This document shows, piece after piece, positions 44,437 through 54,633 of a stretch of DNA of 64,000 nucleotides (position 1 is its first letter; every line of letters starts with the position of its first letter). The notes under the pieces are model-generated. The model was not told the origin of the DNA. It searched no databases and saw only the letters and a list, made by a program, of their open reading frames with translations. The stretch lies in the NCBI GenBank assembly GCA_036396535.1, contig DASWKR010000017.1, forward strand, positions 1 to 64,000. Direction: 5' to 3'. The DNA is from Acidimicrobiia bacterium. Lineage in GTDB: Bacteria; Actinomycetota; Acidimicrobiia; Spongiisociales; UBA5794. The translations under genes were made by a program, and so were the position numbers.

Positions 44437-46650
44437 TCACGAGAAATGCATCACCTGGAGCAGATTCGAGTAGTCGTCCGTCCACAGGGGCCCTTCCCCT
44501 CCATTGAGTGCGACCCAACCCCGATCGGCCAGGAGCTCGGCGACGCTTGCCCGATCGGCCGAGATCACGACCCAGGTCGACTCCCACTTGCCGTCCTCGA
44601 CCTGCTCGGGGGTCGTGCCGTCCGCCTTGCCGACGATGGTGAGCCCCAGCTCGTCGGCCTGGCGAGCCAGGACCGGAGCCAGGTCGAGGTATCGGTTCGA
44701 GACGTGATAGGCGATCAGCCCGCCATCTGCGAGGTGGCGCTCGTAGGCGTCCATCGCCTCCAGCGTGAGCAGGTGAACCGGGATGGCGTCCGACGTGAAG
44801 GCGTCGAGCACGACGAGGTCGTACCGCTCGTCGGCCGCCTCGAGGAGGAGCCTGCCGTCCCCGAGCCGGATCTCGGTGCTCGCCTCCGACTCGGACAGGA
44901 ACGTGAAGTACCGGGGATCCGAGGCGACCTCGGCCACCAGGGGATCGATCTCGAGGTACACCTGCGTGTCTCCCGGCCTCCCATAGGCGGCGACCGCGCC
45001 GGCGCCGAGCCCGATCACGGCGGTGGAGTGCGCCGAATCGTCTCGCAGTGAGAAGACGTCGCCGATCGGACCGCTCCTGTGGTAATAGGTGCGCGGCTCA
45101 CCCGCGAGGGCGGGATCCAGGGCCTGGGCTCCGTGCACCGTCGAGCCGCTGACGATCTGGCGCTCCGATCCTGTGTCCTCGACCCGGAGGGTGCCGAAGA
45201 AGCTCCGATCGAACAGCTCGGCGCTCGCAAGCGGGATGACCGTCGCCAGCACCAGGGCGACTCCGATGGCGGCGGCGTAGTGCCAGGGCCGGCGCGCCAG
45301 CACATAGCCGGCAACCCCTACCGCGGTGAGCAGGACGAGCGAGCCGGAGGCTTCGTCCGATGCCCGGAGCGCAACGATCACCCCGACGAGCACGACGGAG
45401 CCGAGGACGATGACGATGCCGAGCGACTGCCTGTGGCCGGGGGTGCTCCCGAAGAGCGCCGCCGGAAGGAACACGAGAGCCGCTGCGAGGGCGAGCGGGT
45501 ACTCGAGCACCACCGGGAACACGACGGGCGCGACCAGTGCGACGAGCATGCCACCCACTGCACCGCCCACCGAGACGAGCATGTAGAACTCGGTCAGCCG
45601 GGCCGTGTGGGGCCGGGAGGCAGCCAGCTCGCCGTGGGCGACGAGCGCCGCCGCCGTGAACACCACCAGGCTCAGTGCGACGTCGAAGACGAGGGGTACG
45701 AATGCGACCAGGCTCACCGCCAGCGGGACGACGAGCAGCTTGAGGACCCGCGCCGAGAGGTCACGCAGCCAGGACGGGTTCGGACCGAAGGCCACCACGA
45801 ACGTGGCGAGGTAGAGGGTGAGCGGGATCACCCACAAGAGCGGGATGGCGGCGATGTCCGTGGAGAGGAAGTGGGTGACCCCGAGCAGCAAGGCCGATGG
45901 AACGGCGGCCAGCGCGATCCAGCGCAACCTGAGGCGAGGCGCGATGGGAGGCACGTCGGCGTCCTCGGCTGCGCCGGCTCCGGAGTCCGATGCGCGCCTC
46001 CTGGCGACGGCGGTGACTCCGCACAGTGCGACGAGGCAGACGAGCACGATGAAGGCGCCGGTCCACACCGTGGCTTGCTCGTCGAGCGTCAGGGTGGGCT
46101 CGACGACGAGTGGATAGCCGAGCAGGCCGATGAGACTGCCGACGTTGCTCGCCGCGTACAGGAAGTAGGGGTCGTCTGCCTTGCGCTGATCCGTCTTCGA
46201 GTACCACCGCTGCAGGATTGGGCTCGCCGTCGAGAGGGCGAAGAACGGCAGTCCGACGGCGACGCCGAGCGCCACGAGAGCCCAGCGCACGGGGGCGGTC
46301 GTCGACGGCACCCACATCTCGGGTATGCCGACGGGCAGGAGGGCGGCCGCCACGATGAACAGCCCGACCTGGGCGACGACCAGCCGGCGCAGACCGAGCC
46401 TGGTCGAGGTGAGGTGCGCCCAGGCGTACCCGGCGAGCAGGAGGATCTGGAAGAACACGAGGGCGGTGTTCCACACCGCCGGCACGCCGCCGAGCCGAGG
46501 CAGCAGCATCTTGGCAACCATCGGCTCGACGAGGAAGAGCATCGCCGAGCCGAGGAGGATCGTCCCTCCGAAGACTGCCGTGACCCACCGGCGCGAGCGG
46601 GAGGGCTCATGCGTGGCGAAGGCCACCTCCCGCGGCACAGTCTGCGTCAT
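44437..46650 (-). CDS. Membrane-fused spermidine synthase-like protein
   Basis: 737 residues. The first 490 form about 13 membrane helices in a transporter-like arrangement ([44 protein letters not shown]). The last 240 are a spermidine synthase-type SAM-binding domain: [29 protein letters not shown] and [19 protein letters not shown]. Fused spermidine synthases of this layout are widespread in bacteria but their substrates are mostly unproven. ATG 46650 follows AGGAGAG. It is divergent from purA. The putrescine-binding residues cannot be verified by eye. Confidence 0.83.
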   Translation of the reverse strand: MTQTVPREVAFATHEPSRSRRWVTAVFGGTILLGSAMLFLVEPMVAKMLLPRLGGVPAVWNTALVFFQILLLAGYAWAHLTSTRLGLRRLVVAQVGLFIVAAALLPVGIPEMWVPSTTAPVRWALVALGVAVGLPFFALSTASPILQRWYSKTDQRKADDPYFLYAASNVGSLIGLLGYPLVVEPTLTLDEQATVWTGAFIVLVCLVALCGVTAVARRRASDSGAGAAEDADVPPIAPRLRLRWIALAAVPSALLLGVTHFLSTDIAAIPLLWVIPLTLYLATFVVAFGPNPSWLRDLSARVLKLLVVPLAVSLVAFVPLVFDVALSLVVFTAAALVAHGELAASRPHTARLTEFYMLVSVGGAVGGMLVALVAPVVFPVVLEYPLALAAALVFLPAALFGSTPGHRQSLGIVIVLGSVVLVGVIVALRASDEASGSLVLLTAVGVAGYVLARRPWHYAAAIGVALVLATVIPLASAELFDRSFFGTLRVEDTGSERQIVSGSTVHGAQALDPALAGEPRTYYHRSGPIGDVFSLRDDSAHSTAVIGLGAGAVAAYGRPGDTQVYLEIDPLVAEVASDPRYFTFLSESEASTEIRLGDGRLLLEAADERYDLVVLDAFTSDAIPVHLLTLEAMDAYERHLADGGLIAYHVSNRYLDLAPVLARQADELGLTIVGKADGTTPEQVEDGKWESTWVVISADRASVAELLADRGWVALNGGEGPLWTDDYSNLLQVMHFS

Positions 46651-46793
46651 CGGCTCTCCTCAGGACGGCACGTCATGGTGGTCCATCGGCGCCGCCGAGG
46701 TCGCATTTGAGCAAACCTGTGCGGGCGTTGGGAGGCGAAGGCCGTCGGGCGAACCCCTCCTACACTCGAACGTCCGGAGTCGCGGAGGAGCGC

Positions 46794-48068
46794 ATGCCCG
46801 CCACAGTCATCGTCGGATCGCAGTGGGGCGACGAGGGGAAGGGCAAGATCACCGACCAGATGTCGGAGTTCGCCGATGTGGTCGTCCGGTACCAGGGCGG
46901 CAACAACGCCGGGCACACGATCGTCGTCGGCGACGAGCGGTTCGCCCTCACCCTCATCCCCAGCGGGGTTCTCTACCCCCAGGTCACACCGGTCATCGGG
47001 AACGGTTGCGTCGTCGATCCGGCCGTGCTCCTCGAGGAGATGGAGACGCTGCGCAATCGGGGCATCGACCCGGGCAAGCTGCGCCTCTCCGCCAACGCCC
47101 ACCTCATCATGCCGTATCACCGCAAGCTGGATGCCGTGATGGAGCGCTACCTCGGCAGTCAGAACATCGGGACGACGAAGCGCGGGATCGGTCCGGCGTA
47201 CATGGACAAGTACGCCAGGTCGGGTATCCGGGTCCAGGACCTCTTCGACCCGAAGATCTTCAGACAGAAGCTCGACGCCGCCCTCACCCACAAGAACAAG
47301 ATCCTCACGAAGGTCTACAACCAGCTCCCCATGGACGACGAGCCGATCGCCGAGGAGTACCTACGGTACGCCGACCGTCTCCAGGAGCACGTGACGGATA
47401 CCTCGCTCCTCGTTTGGGAGGCGATCCACGAAGGCAAGAACGTGCTCTTCGAGGGCGCCCAGGGAACCCTGCTCGACATCGATCACGGGACGTACCCCTT
47501 CGTCACGTCGTCGAACCCGACTGCGGGAGGCGCCCCGGTCGGCGCAGGGGTGGGCCCCCGCGACATCGATCGGGTCGTCGGGGTGGCCAAGGCGTACATC
47601 TCCCGGGTCGGCACCGGGCCGTTCCCGACCGAGCTCGAGGACGAGATCGGCGAGAAGATGGTCGAGATCGGCGGCGAGTACGGGACCGTGACCGGCAGGA
47701 GGAGGCGGTGTGGCTGGCTCGACGCCGTGGCGCTGCGCTACTCGGTTCGGGTCAACGGGATCAGCGAGATCGCCCTGACGAAGCTCGACGTGCTCTCGCA
47801 CTTCGAGTCGCTGAAGATCGCCGTCGCCTACGACTCGCTCGACCAGCGATACAGCGAGTTCCCTCGCCAGCAACGCGTGCTCTACAACTGCCATCCGGTG
47901 TACGAGGACATGGAGGGCTGGAGCTCCGACATCTCGTCCGTCACGTCCTTCGAGCAGCTTCCGGCTCCCGCCCGCGCCTACGTCGAGCACGTCGAGGAGC
48001 TGGCAGGAGTGCCGATCACCACCGTGTCCGTCGGCCCGAGTCGGGCGGCGACCATCCGGCGCGCATGA
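46794..48068 (+). CDS. purA: Adenylosuccinate synthetase
   Basis: 424 residues; joins IMP and aspartate with GTP in the first committed step to AMP. The N-terminus [18 protein letters not shown] carries the GTP/IMP loop; other blocks are [36 protein letters not shown] (part) and [15 protein letters not shown] 46794 starts directly before the first strand and follows GGAGGAG; TACACT at 46761-46766 is a likely -10. The stop overlaps purD (ATGA). It is the head of the purA-purD-purE-purB block. Confidence 0.95.
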   Translation: MPATVIVGSQWGDEGKGKITDQMSEFADVVVRYQGGNNAGHTIVVGDERFALTLIPSGVLYPQVTPVIGNGCVVDPAVLLEEMETLRNRGIDPGKLRLSANAHLIMPYHRKLDAVMERYLGSQNIGTTKRGIGPAYMDKYARSGIRVQDLFDPKIFRQKLDAALTHKNKILTKVYNQLPMDDEPIAEEYLRYADRLQEHVTDTSLLVWEAIHEGKNVLFEGAQGTLLDIDHGTYPFVTSSNPTAGGAPVGAGVGPRDIDRVVGVAKAYISRVGTGPFPTELEDEIGEKMVEIGGEYGTVTGRRRRCGWLDAVALRYSVRVNGISEIALTKLDVLSHFESLKIAVAYDSLDQRYSEFPRQQRVLYNCHPVYEDMEGWSSDISSVTSFEQLPAPARAYVEHVEELAGVPITTVSVGPSRAATIRRA

Positions 48069-49315
48069 AGGTCCTCCTCCTCGGCGGCGGGGGCCGCGAG
48101 CACGCCCTCGGGTGGAAGCTCGCTCAGAGCCCGGTGCTCACCGCGCTCGTGAGCGCCCCTGGGAACCCCGGCCTGGCGGAGCTCGGTCGGTGCATCACCT
48201 CGATCGACATCACCGATGCGGCCGCCGTGACCGACCTTGCTGCGACCGAGGCTGCCGACCTGGTGGTGATCGGGCCCGAGGCCCCACTGGCGGCCGGCGT
48301 CGCCGATGCGCTCGGCGCGGCGGGAGTGCCGGTGTTCGGCCCGGGGGCGGCCGCCGCCCGCCTCGAGTCGTCGAAGGCGTTCGCCAAAGAGGTCATGCGA
48401 ACGGCAGGTGTGGCGACCGCGGCGGCGGAGGTGTTCACCGATCCGGCAGGCGCAGCCGCCCACCTCGCAGGCCGAAGCGGGCCGTACGTGGTGAAGGCGG
48501 ACGGTCTGGCCGCCGGCAAGGGGGTTCTCGTAACCGAGGACTTGGAGGCCGCCACGGCGTGGGCCGCCGCATGCCTGACGGGGAGGTTCGGCGAGGCGGG
48601 CTCTGCGGTCGTCATCGAGGACCACCTCGACGGCGACGAGGTCTCGGTTCTCGCCGTCTGTCACGGCGAAACCGCCCTGACGCTCGAGGCGGCCCGCGAC
48701 TACAAGCGCATCGGAGACGGCGACACGGGACCGAACACGGGCGGGATGGGCTGCTACAGCCCGCCGCGCCACCTGCCGGAGGGCCTCGTGGCGGCGACGA
48801 GGGACGACGTGATCCAGCCGGTGCTGCGTGAGTTGAGCAGGCGGGGCATCCCGTACACCGGATTCCTGTACGCCGGTCTCGTCCTCACGGCCGACGGACC
48901 GCGTGTGCTCGAGTTCAACTGCCGCCTCGGCGACCCGGAGACCCAGGTACTCATGCCGCGCCTGGCGAGCGACCTGCTCACCGTCTTGGCGGCGGCGGCT
49001 GCCGGCGAGCCGATCGACTCCCCGCTCGAGTGGCATGAGGACGCCGCAGTCGACGTCGTGCTGGCGTCTCCCGGTTACCCGGTCGGTTCGGTGTCGGGGC
49101 TGCCGATCTCCGGCGACCTGTCGGCAGGCGGCGACGTGCTGGTCTTCCATGCCGGCACGCGATACGGGGACGGCGGGCTCGAGACGAGCGGCGGCCGGGT
49201 GCTCAACGTCGTCGGGGTCGGCCCCGACGTGGCGACGGCCCGGAAGCGGGCGTACGAGCGGGCCGGCCAGATCGACTTCGAAGGCAAGCAGATGAGGAGC
49301 GACATTGGGAACTGA
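48065..49315 (+). CDS. purD: Phosphoribosylamine-glycine ligase (GARS)
   Basis: 416 residues, ATP-grasp enzyme making glycinamide ribonucleotide. Motifs: [89 protein letters not shown] and [20 protein letters not shown] 48065 overlaps the purA stop. Its end overlaps purE by 11 bp, so the cistrons are coupled. Length is typical. Confidence 0.95.
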   Translation: MKVLLLGGGGREHALGWKLAQSPVLTALVSAPGNPGLAELGRCITSIDITDAAAVTDLAATEAADLVVIGPEAPLAAGVADALGAAGVPVFGPGAAAARLESSKAFAKEVMRTAGVATAAAEVFTDPAGAAAHLAGRSGPYVVKADGLAAGKGVLVTEDLEAATAWAAACLTGRFGEAGSAVVIEDHLDGDEVSVLAVCHGETALTLEAARDYKRIGDGDTGPNTGGMGCYSPPRHLPEGLVAATRDDVIQPVLRELSRRGIPYTGFLYAGLVLTADGPRVLEFNCRLGDPETQVLMPRLASDLLTVLAAAAAGEPIDSPLEWHEDAAVDVVLASPGYPVGSVSGLPISGDLSAGGDVLVFHAGTRYGDGGLETSGGRVLNVVGVGPDVATARKRAYERAGQIDFEGKQMRSDIGN

Positions 49316-49766
49316 GAGCGCCAAGGTGGCCATCCTCATGGGATCCGGCAAGGACGCAGACAAGATGGAGCCTGCCCGCGAGGTGCTCGACGGCCTCGGG
49401 ATCGCCAGTGAGGTACACGTCATGTCGGCACACCGGACCCCGGACACGGTCGCGGCGTTCGCCGCCGCCGCCCGCGAGAACGGCTACGCCGCCATCATCT
49501 GCGGCGCAGGCAAGGCTGCCCACCTGGCGGGCGCCGTCGCCGCCCACACGACGCTGCCCGTGATCGGTGTCCCCATCGCAGCAGGCAGCCTCGGTGGCCT
49601 CGACGCCTTGCTGGCGACCGTGCAGATGCCGACGGGCATCCCGGTTGCGACCGTTGCGGTCGACGGGGCGGCCAACGCCGCCTACCTGGCGGCCGCCATG
49701 ATCTCCGTCACGGACGATGGCGTCGCCGCCGCCCTCGAGAAGTACCGGGAGTCGCTCCGGTCGTGA
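49305..49766 (+). CDS. purE: N5-carboxyaminoimidazole ribonucleotide mutase / AIR carboxylase PurE
   Basis: 153 residues of the PurE fold: [15 protein letters not shown], the catalytic [33 protein letters not shown] and [16 protein letters not shown]. It produces CAIR. The first loop reads MGSGKDAD where most class I enzymes have MGSDSDW. PurK is not in the window, so it may be a stand-alone (class II-like) carboxylase or purK may be elsewhere. TTG 49305 has AGGAG at 6 nt; GTG 49326 is an alternative. Confidence 0.9.
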   Translation: MGTESAKVAILMGSGKDADKMEPAREVLDGLGIASEVHVMSAHRTPDTVAAFAAAARENGYAAIICGAGKAAHLAGAVAAHTTLPVIGVPIAAGSLGGLDALLATVQMPTGIPVATVAVDGAANAAYLAAAMISVTDDGVAAALEKYRESLRS

Positions 49767-51058
49767 TCCCCCGCTACTCCCTCCCCGAGATGTCGGCCAT
49801 CTGGAGCGAGGCCCGCAAGCTCGCCGTCTGGAAGGAGGTCGAGACTCTGGTCGTCGAGGCCTGGGTGGCGGCCGGGGTGGCGCCTGCCGACGCTGCGCTT
49901 GCGCTGCGGGCCGCCCCCGAGGTGGACCCGATGGCGTGGAAGGACCGAGAGGAGGTCACCAACCACGATCTGGCGGCGTTCGTCGACGTGCTCTCGGCGA
50001 CGGTCGCTGACGGAGGCGAGTGGGTTCATTACGGCCTGACGTCGTCCGACGTGCTCGACACCGCCCAGGGGGCCATCTTGAAGGAGGCGGGTGATCTGCT
50101 GACCGGCCGGGTGGAGGCGCTGCTCGGCGTGGTGCGGGCGCGGGCCGGCGAGCATCGCGACACCTTCATGGTCGGCAGGACCCATGGGATCTGGGCCGAG
50201 CCGACGACGTTCGGGTTGAAGCTGGCGACCTGGGCATTCGAGCTGAGCCGCGACCTCGATCGAATGCGCCGGGCCACCGCCGCGGTGGCTGTCGGCAAGA
50301 TCTCCGGCGCAGTCGGCACGTACGCCCACACGCCGCACTCGATCGAGGCGTACGTGTGCGGCAGGCTCGGGGTCGGGATCGAGCCAGCCTCGTCACAGGT
50401 GACCCATCGCGACCGTCACGCCGAGTTCTTGTCTGCGATCGCGCTCGTGGGATCGTCGCTGGAGCGCTTCGCGACGGAGCTGCGGCAGCTGCAGCGCAGC
50501 GAGGTCGGCGAGGTGCGTGAGGCGTTCCGGTCGGCGCAGAAGGGCTCGTCCTCGATGCCCCACAAGCGCAACCCGATCACAGCCGAGAACATCACGGGGA
50601 TCTCCCGCCTGCTCCGCGGTTATGCGGGCGCCGGCCTCGAGGACGTGGCGCTGTGGCACGAGCGCGACATCTCCCACTCGTCGGTGGAGCGGGTGGCGTT
50701 GCCCGACGCCTGCCTGCTGCTCGACTTCGCTCTCGTCAGGATGACGAAGCTCGTGGCCGAGCTCGTGGTCGACGCCGAGCGCATGGCCGCCAACCTGGAG
50801 GGCACGAGGGGGCTCGTCTACTCGCAGGCGGTCCTGCTGCGCCTCGTCGAGACGGGGACGGGGCGCGACGAGGCGTATCGCATCGTGCAGCGCAACGCCA
50901 TGGCGGCTTGGGAAGGTGGCGGGCAGCTCCGGGATCTCCTGGCGGCCGACCCCGAGGTCGCCCTGAGTGACGCCGACCTCGCCGAGTGCTTCTCCCCGGA
51001 GCGCTTCCTCCGCAACGCCGGCGTCGTCTTCGATCGCCTCGATGCGCTCGAGGTCTGA
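49763..51058 (+). CDS. purB: Adenylosuccinate lyase
   Basis: 431 residues; cleaves SAICAR and adenylosuccinate. The fumarase/aspartase superfamily signature [17 protein letters not shown] is intact, as are the catalytic-His region [32 protein letters not shown] and [14 protein letters not shown] 49763 overlaps the purE stop by 4 bp. It closes the first pur block; the 50-bp palindrome lies 20 bp downstream. Confidence 0.95.
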   Translation: MIPRYSLPEMSAIWSEARKLAVWKEVETLVVEAWVAAGVAPADAALALRAAPEVDPMAWKDREEVTNHDLAAFVDVLSATVADGGEWVHYGLTSSDVLDTAQGAILKEAGDLLTGRVEALLGVVRARAGEHRDTFMVGRTHGIWAEPTTFGLKLATWAFELSRDLDRMRRATAAVAVGKISGAVGTYAHTPHSIEAYVCGRLGVGIEPASSQVTHRDRHAEFLSAIALVGSSLERFATELRQLQRSEVGEVREAFRSAQKGSSSMPHKRNPITAENITGISRLLRGYAGAGLEDVALWHERDISHSSVERVALPDACLLLDFALVRMTKLVAELVVDAERMAANLEGTRGLVYSQAVLLRLVETGTGRDEAYRIVQRNAMAAWEGGGQLRDLLAADPEVALSDADLAECFSPERFLRNAGVVFDRLDALEV

Positions 51059-51077
51059 CACACGGACGTTCCCCTTC

Positions 51078-51127
51078 CGTTCTGGCGTCCCCGCATCGCA
51101 CATGTGCGATGCGGGGACGCCAGAACG
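51078..51127. repeat. 50-bp perfect palindrome after purB
   Basis: From CGTTCTGGCGTCC at 51078 to its complement ending 51127 every base pairs, with the centre at ACATGT (51100-51105). As RNA or cruciform it forms a 23-bp stem with a 4-nt loop. It lies 20 bp after purB and 32 bp before a -10-like TAGCTT, so a terminator is the simplest role; no T-run follows. Confidence 0.85.
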
Positions 51128-51159
51128 CAGAGAGCGGCGGGACCTCGGCTCGTCCCGGC

Positions 51160-51165
51160 TAGCTT
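51160..51165 (+). promoter_or_regulatory. Putative -10 box (TAGCTT) for leader ORF and DMT transporter
   Basis: TAGCTT ends 6 nt before the ATG of the 17-codon leader ORF at 51172, in the same leaderless arrangement as the -10 boxes of other genes here. Confidence 0.4.
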
Positions 51166-51171
51166 GCGGCG

Positions 51172-51225
51172 ATGGTCATCGGGTGTGCAACCGCGTCGCG
51201 CCTCGCGGGGTTCTCCTCAGCATGA
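51172..51225 (+). CDS. 17-codon leader ORF overlapping the DMT transporter start
   Basis: ATG 51172 opens a 17-codon frame (MVIGCATASRLAGFSSA) whose TGA (51223-51225) overlaps the ATG of the transporter gene at 51222 as ATGA. A -10-like TAGCTT lies 6 nt upstream, so the mRNA may start at or near the leader ATG. The transporter ATG itself lacks a clear Shine-Dalgarno, so its translation could depend on reading the leader. It could also be a chance open frame. Confidence 0.45.
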   Translation: MVIGCATASRLAGFSSA

Positions 51226-52121
51226 CCTCGACGACGACAACGGCAACCATCCGCGACGACAGGGCCCCGTTCTCAAGCATCGATTGGGCGCTCTTCGCAA
51301 CAGTCGGTCTCATCTGGGGTGCGTCGTTCCTGCTCATCAAGGTTGGCCTGGAGGCCTTCCACCCCGCCCTCATCACGTGGGGCAGGGTGGCGCTCGGCGC
51401 AGCAACGCTCGCCGTCATGCCCCGGCCTCCTGTCGAGATCGCCAGAGAGGACCGCAAGACGATCCTGCTCCTCTCGTTCACATGGGTGGCGATCCCGTTC
51501 ACCTTGTTCCCCCTCGCCGAGGAGCACATCAACTCGGCGGTGACCGGGATCCTCAACGGGGCGACGCCGATCTTCGCCGGGATCCTCGGCGCCGTCTTGT
51601 TCGACCGCGCTCCCCGCGGACCGCAACGGGTCGGCATTGCAGTCGGATTCGCGGGAGTCGTCCTCATGAGCGCAGGCTCGAGTGCGGAAGGTGGCACGGC
51701 GATCGTGGGCGTGCTCATGGTACTGGCTGCAACCGTCTTCTACGGGTTGTCGATCAATCTCGCCGGCAGGGTGCAACAGCGCTACGGCTCGATAGCCGTG
51801 ATGTCGCGCATGCTGGCGCTCGCCACCGTCTGGACGGCGCCCTTCGGTCTGTGGGGCCTGCCTCGATCGACGTTCGCCATCGACGCGGCCGCCGCAGTCG
51901 CAGTGCTCGGGATCGCAGGCTCCGGGATCGCCTTCGTGTTCATGGCGACCCTGGCGGGGCGGGTTGGGGGGCCGCGCGCATCGCTGGCCACATACATGAT
52001 CCCCGCCGTGTCGCTCGTGCTCGGCGTCGTGTTCCTCTCGGAGACGGTCGCTTTGGCAGCGCTCGCCGGCATCGTGCTCGTCATCGGCGGTGCCGTGCTC
52101 GCGTCGCGGAGGGAGCGGTGA
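51222..52121 (+). CDS. DMT-family transporter (EamA domains)
   Basis: 299 residues with ten membrane helices in two EamA repeats: WALFATVGLIWGASFLLIKVG opens the first and VGVLMVLAATVFYGLSINLAG the second. These exporters carry amino acids, metabolites or purine-like compounds; the substrate is unknown. ATG 51222 overlaps the stop of the 17-codon leader. The end overlaps the TauE/SafE start region. It stands between the two pur blocks, which permits but does not prove a purine link. Confidence 0.85.
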   Translation: MTSTTTTATIRDDRAPFSSIDWALFATVGLIWGASFLLIKVGLEAFHPALITWGRVALGAATLAVMPRPPVEIAREDRKTILLLSFTWVAIPFTLFPLAEEHINSAVTGILNGATPIFAGILGAVLFDRAPRGPQRVGIAVGFAGVVLMSAGSSAEGGTAIVGVLMVLAATVFYGLSINLAGRVQQRYGSIAVMSRMLALATVWTAPFGLWGLPRSTFAIDAAAAVAVLGIAGSGIAFVFMATLAGRVGGPRASLATYMIPAVSLVLGVVFLSETVALAALAGIVLVIGGAVLASRRER

Positions 52122-52875
52122 ACACCTGACGCTTGCCGAGGCCGCAGCCATCGGGCTCGCCGGATTTGCGGCGGGAGCAGTCAACGGCGCCGCCGGAGGC
52201 GGCTCGATCGTCTCGTTCCCCGTTCTCTTGTGGACGGGGTTCCCGGCAGTCACCGCCAACGTGACGTCGACCGTCGGCATCTGGGCCGGATACCTGGGAG
52301 GCGTCGCCGGCTACCGACGGGAAGTGCGTGCCCAGCGCGATCGGATACGTCGATTCGCGCCGGCCGCCGTCACCGGAGCGGTCGCCGGCGTGGTCGTCCT
52401 GCTGACGACCCCGGAGCGGCTGTTTCGATCGATGGCGCCGTGGCTCATCCTGGCGGCGTCCGTCCTCTTCCTCGTCCAACCGATCGTGGCGAGGGCGGTG
52501 GCGGCCACCTCGATCGGCGGCGAGAAGGCTCCCCTGCTGCACGCCGGGGTGTTCCTCGCCTCGGTCTACGGTGCGTACTTCGGCGCAGGCTTCGGCGTGA
52601 TCCTGCTCGCCCTCCTCGGGGTGTTCCTCGCCGACGACCTGCAACGCCTCAACGGCCTGCGCGGGGTGATCGCGCTCACGGTGAACTGCGTGGCACTGAT
52701 CCTCTTCGCCGTGACGGCGCCCGTGGCGTGGGACGCCGTAGCCCTGATGGCACCGGCAAGTTTCGTAGGAGGGTTCATGGGCGCGGTGCTCGCCAGACGG
52801 TTGCGGCCGGTGTGGTTTCGCGCCGTCGTGATCGGCTTCGGCGTCGTCGCCGGGACGCGCCTGCTCATCGTTTGA
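52090..52875 (+). CDS. TauE/SafE-family membrane permease
   Basis: 261 residues from ATG 52090, with about eight helices. Hallmarks are LAGFAAGAVNGAAGGGSIVSFPVLL (part), TSTVGIWAGYLGGVAGYR and VYGAYFGAGFGVILLALLG. Relatives export sulfite, sulfoacetate or related organosulfur anions. The ATG overlaps the DMT gene by 32 bp; GGAGGGAG at 52108 is 10 nt before an in-frame CTG (52126), which would give a more usual N-terminus, so the start is uncertain. It converges with the DUF3352 gene (4-bp gap). Confidence 0.82.
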   Translation: MPCSRRGGSGEHLTLAEAAAIGLAGFAAGAVNGAAGGGSIVSFPVLLWTGFPAVTANVTSTVGIWAGYLGGVAGYRREVRAQRDRIRRFAPAAVTGAVAGVVVLLTTPERLFRSMAPWLILAASVLFLVQPIVARAVAATSIGGEKAPLLHAGVFLASVYGAYFGAGFGVILLALLGVFLADDLQRLNGLRGVIALTVNCVALILFAVTAPVAWDAVALMAPASFVGGFMGAVLARRLRPVWFRAVVIGFGVVAGTRLLIV

Positions 52876-52879
52876 GCAG

Positions 52880-54583
52880 TCAGGCTCCCGACGATACGTC
52901 GAACAGCAGGACGAAGCGCGCCGTCAGCGTGTCGCCCTCGACGACGGTCGAGCCGCCGATGCCTCTCACCGCTTGGAACGGGGCGCCTTGCCGCACAACG
53001 GCGGGATCGTCGAGCAGGAAGGCATCCACCGCCGCCTCGACGTCGACGTACAGGTCCACCCCGTCGCCGGGGAGAAGGGCATCGAGGTCCCGGTAGAGGG
53101 CGCTCGTCGTCAGTCCCTCGCCTCCTCCTGACAGCACGGGACCGAGCGTGGCGGCGCTCGTGCCGATGGCGAGCGCCTCCTCGGTGATCGAGAACGCCAG
53201 CACCTCGGCGCCGTCGGCGAAGACCCGCATCATCTCGCCATCCTCGACGACTTCGACACCGTCTACCGCGAAGCTTGGGATGACTCCCTCGAGGAACCCC
53301 CGCATGCCGGCGGGGTCGTCGATACCGATCCCGCCGACGATGCCGACATCGGCGCCCAGCATGGACGAGATCAGGCCGCTGTCTGCGGGAACGACGGCGA
53401 GCGTGAACCGCCCGTCGAGGTACCCGAGGACGTCGCCGTATGGTCCGAGCGGCACCCCGGCGCTCTCCAGCGAAGCACGCAGCGCGTCCATCGCATCGGC
53501 GAAGGTCTCCTCGGCGGCTGCGACGCCGAGGTAGAAGTACGTCCCCGCCGGCAGCCCCGACACGAGCGGCGGCTCTTCCGAGCCGATCAAGGCAGGGGCG
53601 TCGCCGTCGTAGAGGAGCTTGGTCTCGGCCCAGAAGCCATCGTCGACGAGGCCGGCTGCGCCTGCGACAGCCACGAGGTTCTCATACAGCGACGAGTCGA
53701 TCTCAGGGACCGCGCCTGCCCCGGCGACGCCCTCGATTGAACGGATGAGGTCCGGGATCGTGTTGCGCATGTAGAAGCTCACTCCACGGTCGGGGTCGAG
53801 GGCCGCCATCGCTCTCTGGAAGGCCGGCGTGTCGGCAATTGCGCTGCCGGACTCTGCGTCGAAGGCGCTGCGCAGGGTGGCGTCGTCGGAGGCGACGAGG
53901 AAGGTGTCTTCAGTCAGCGAGTAGTAGCCAAGGCCCGAATCGGCAACGTAGACGGTGTGTCCGTCCACGACCTCCGTACCGATCGAGCCGCCATGGTCTT
54001 CGACGGTCGACACGAGCTTCGTGACGAATTGCTCCGCCGTGGCGTGATCGCGCACGTCGATCGCGACGAGCAACCCGCTCGGGAGGCGTGAGGCGGCAGT
54101 CTGGGAGACGCCCGCCAGGTCGACCACCGCCAGCGCGGCTGAACGGCCGACCCACGGCACGACGTCCTCGGTGAGGGAGATGCCCGTCTCGCCGAGCACC
54201 TCGTCGCTGAGCGCCTCGACGATGCTGGCGAGGTCGCCTCTCTCGATCGTGCCGACGTCGAGCATCGGCCGGGTGACGGCGTCGATGATCGTGTCGAGCC
54301 GGCCGTCCTGTGTGAAGTGCAGGAAGTCGACGGTGACGACCAAGTCGGCGTCCTGCGGGATCGAATCGGCTGCGCCGAGCGGAGATCCCATCTCGTTGCG
54401 CAGCCAGGCGGCACCTGCAACCCCGGCGACGACCAGGGCACCGGCGACTCCGGTAGCGACCACCATGCTACGGCGCGATCGTTTCCGGGGCCTCGGCGCG
54501 GTCCCGCCTTCGGGCGCGTACGGGTCGAGCGGGCGCACGCCCGGCTGATCGGCAGTCGGCTGCTCGTCGCCTGAGTCCATCAT
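52880..54583 (-). CDS. DUF3352-family membrane-anchored protein
   Basis: 567 residues. A cytoplasmic Pro-rich start (PYAPEGGTAPRPRKRSRRS) precedes a single helix (MVVATGVAGALVVAGVAGAAW) and a large extracytoplasmic domain of repeated alpha/beta units (SIPQDADLVVTVDF, YVADSGLGYYSLTEDTFLVASDD). The pattern VP-x-DA-x-xxVxxD at the start of the exterior part is typical of DUF3352. The function is unknown; a soluble exterior sensor or chaperone-like role is guesswork. AAAGGAAG precedes two adjacent ATGs. The PGRP gene lies 50 bp upstream on the same strand. Confidence 0.75.
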   Translation of the reverse strand: MMDSGDEQPTADQPGVRPLDPYAPEGGTAPRPRKRSRRSMVVATGVAGALVVAGVAGAAWLRNEMGSPLGAADSIPQDADLVVTVDFLHFTQDGRLDTIIDAVTRPMLDVGTIERGDLASIVEALSDEVLGETGISLTEDVVPWVGRSAALAVVDLAGVSQTAASRLPSGLLVAIDVRDHATAEQFVTKLVSTVEDHGGSIGTEVVDGHTVYVADSGLGYYSLTEDTFLVASDDATLRSAFDAESGSAIADTPAFQRAMAALDPDRGVSFYMRNTIPDLIRSIEGVAGAGAVPEIDSSLYENLVAVAGAAGLVDDGFWAETKLLYDGDAPALIGSEEPPLVSGLPAGTYFYLGVAAAEETFADAMDALRASLESAGVPLGPYGDVLGYLDGRFTLAVVPADSGLISSMLGADVGIVGGIGIDDPAGMRGFLEGVIPSFAVDGVEVVEDGEMMRVFADGAEVLAFSITEEALAIGTSAATLGPVLSGGGEGLTTSALYRDLDALLPGDGVDLYVDVEAAVDAFLLDDPAVVRQGAPFQAVRGIGGSTVVEGDTLTARFVLLFDVSSGA

Positions 54584-54633
54584 CTTCCTTTCGGCTTGCC
54601 ACGACTATCGGAAACACAACGAAGGCCCTTGAA

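Noticed and set aside
46325-48064. In-frame upstream extension of purD
   Set aside because: The extension is antisense to the spermidine synthase fusion and in another frame of purA; PurD homology begins precisely at the ATG 48065.
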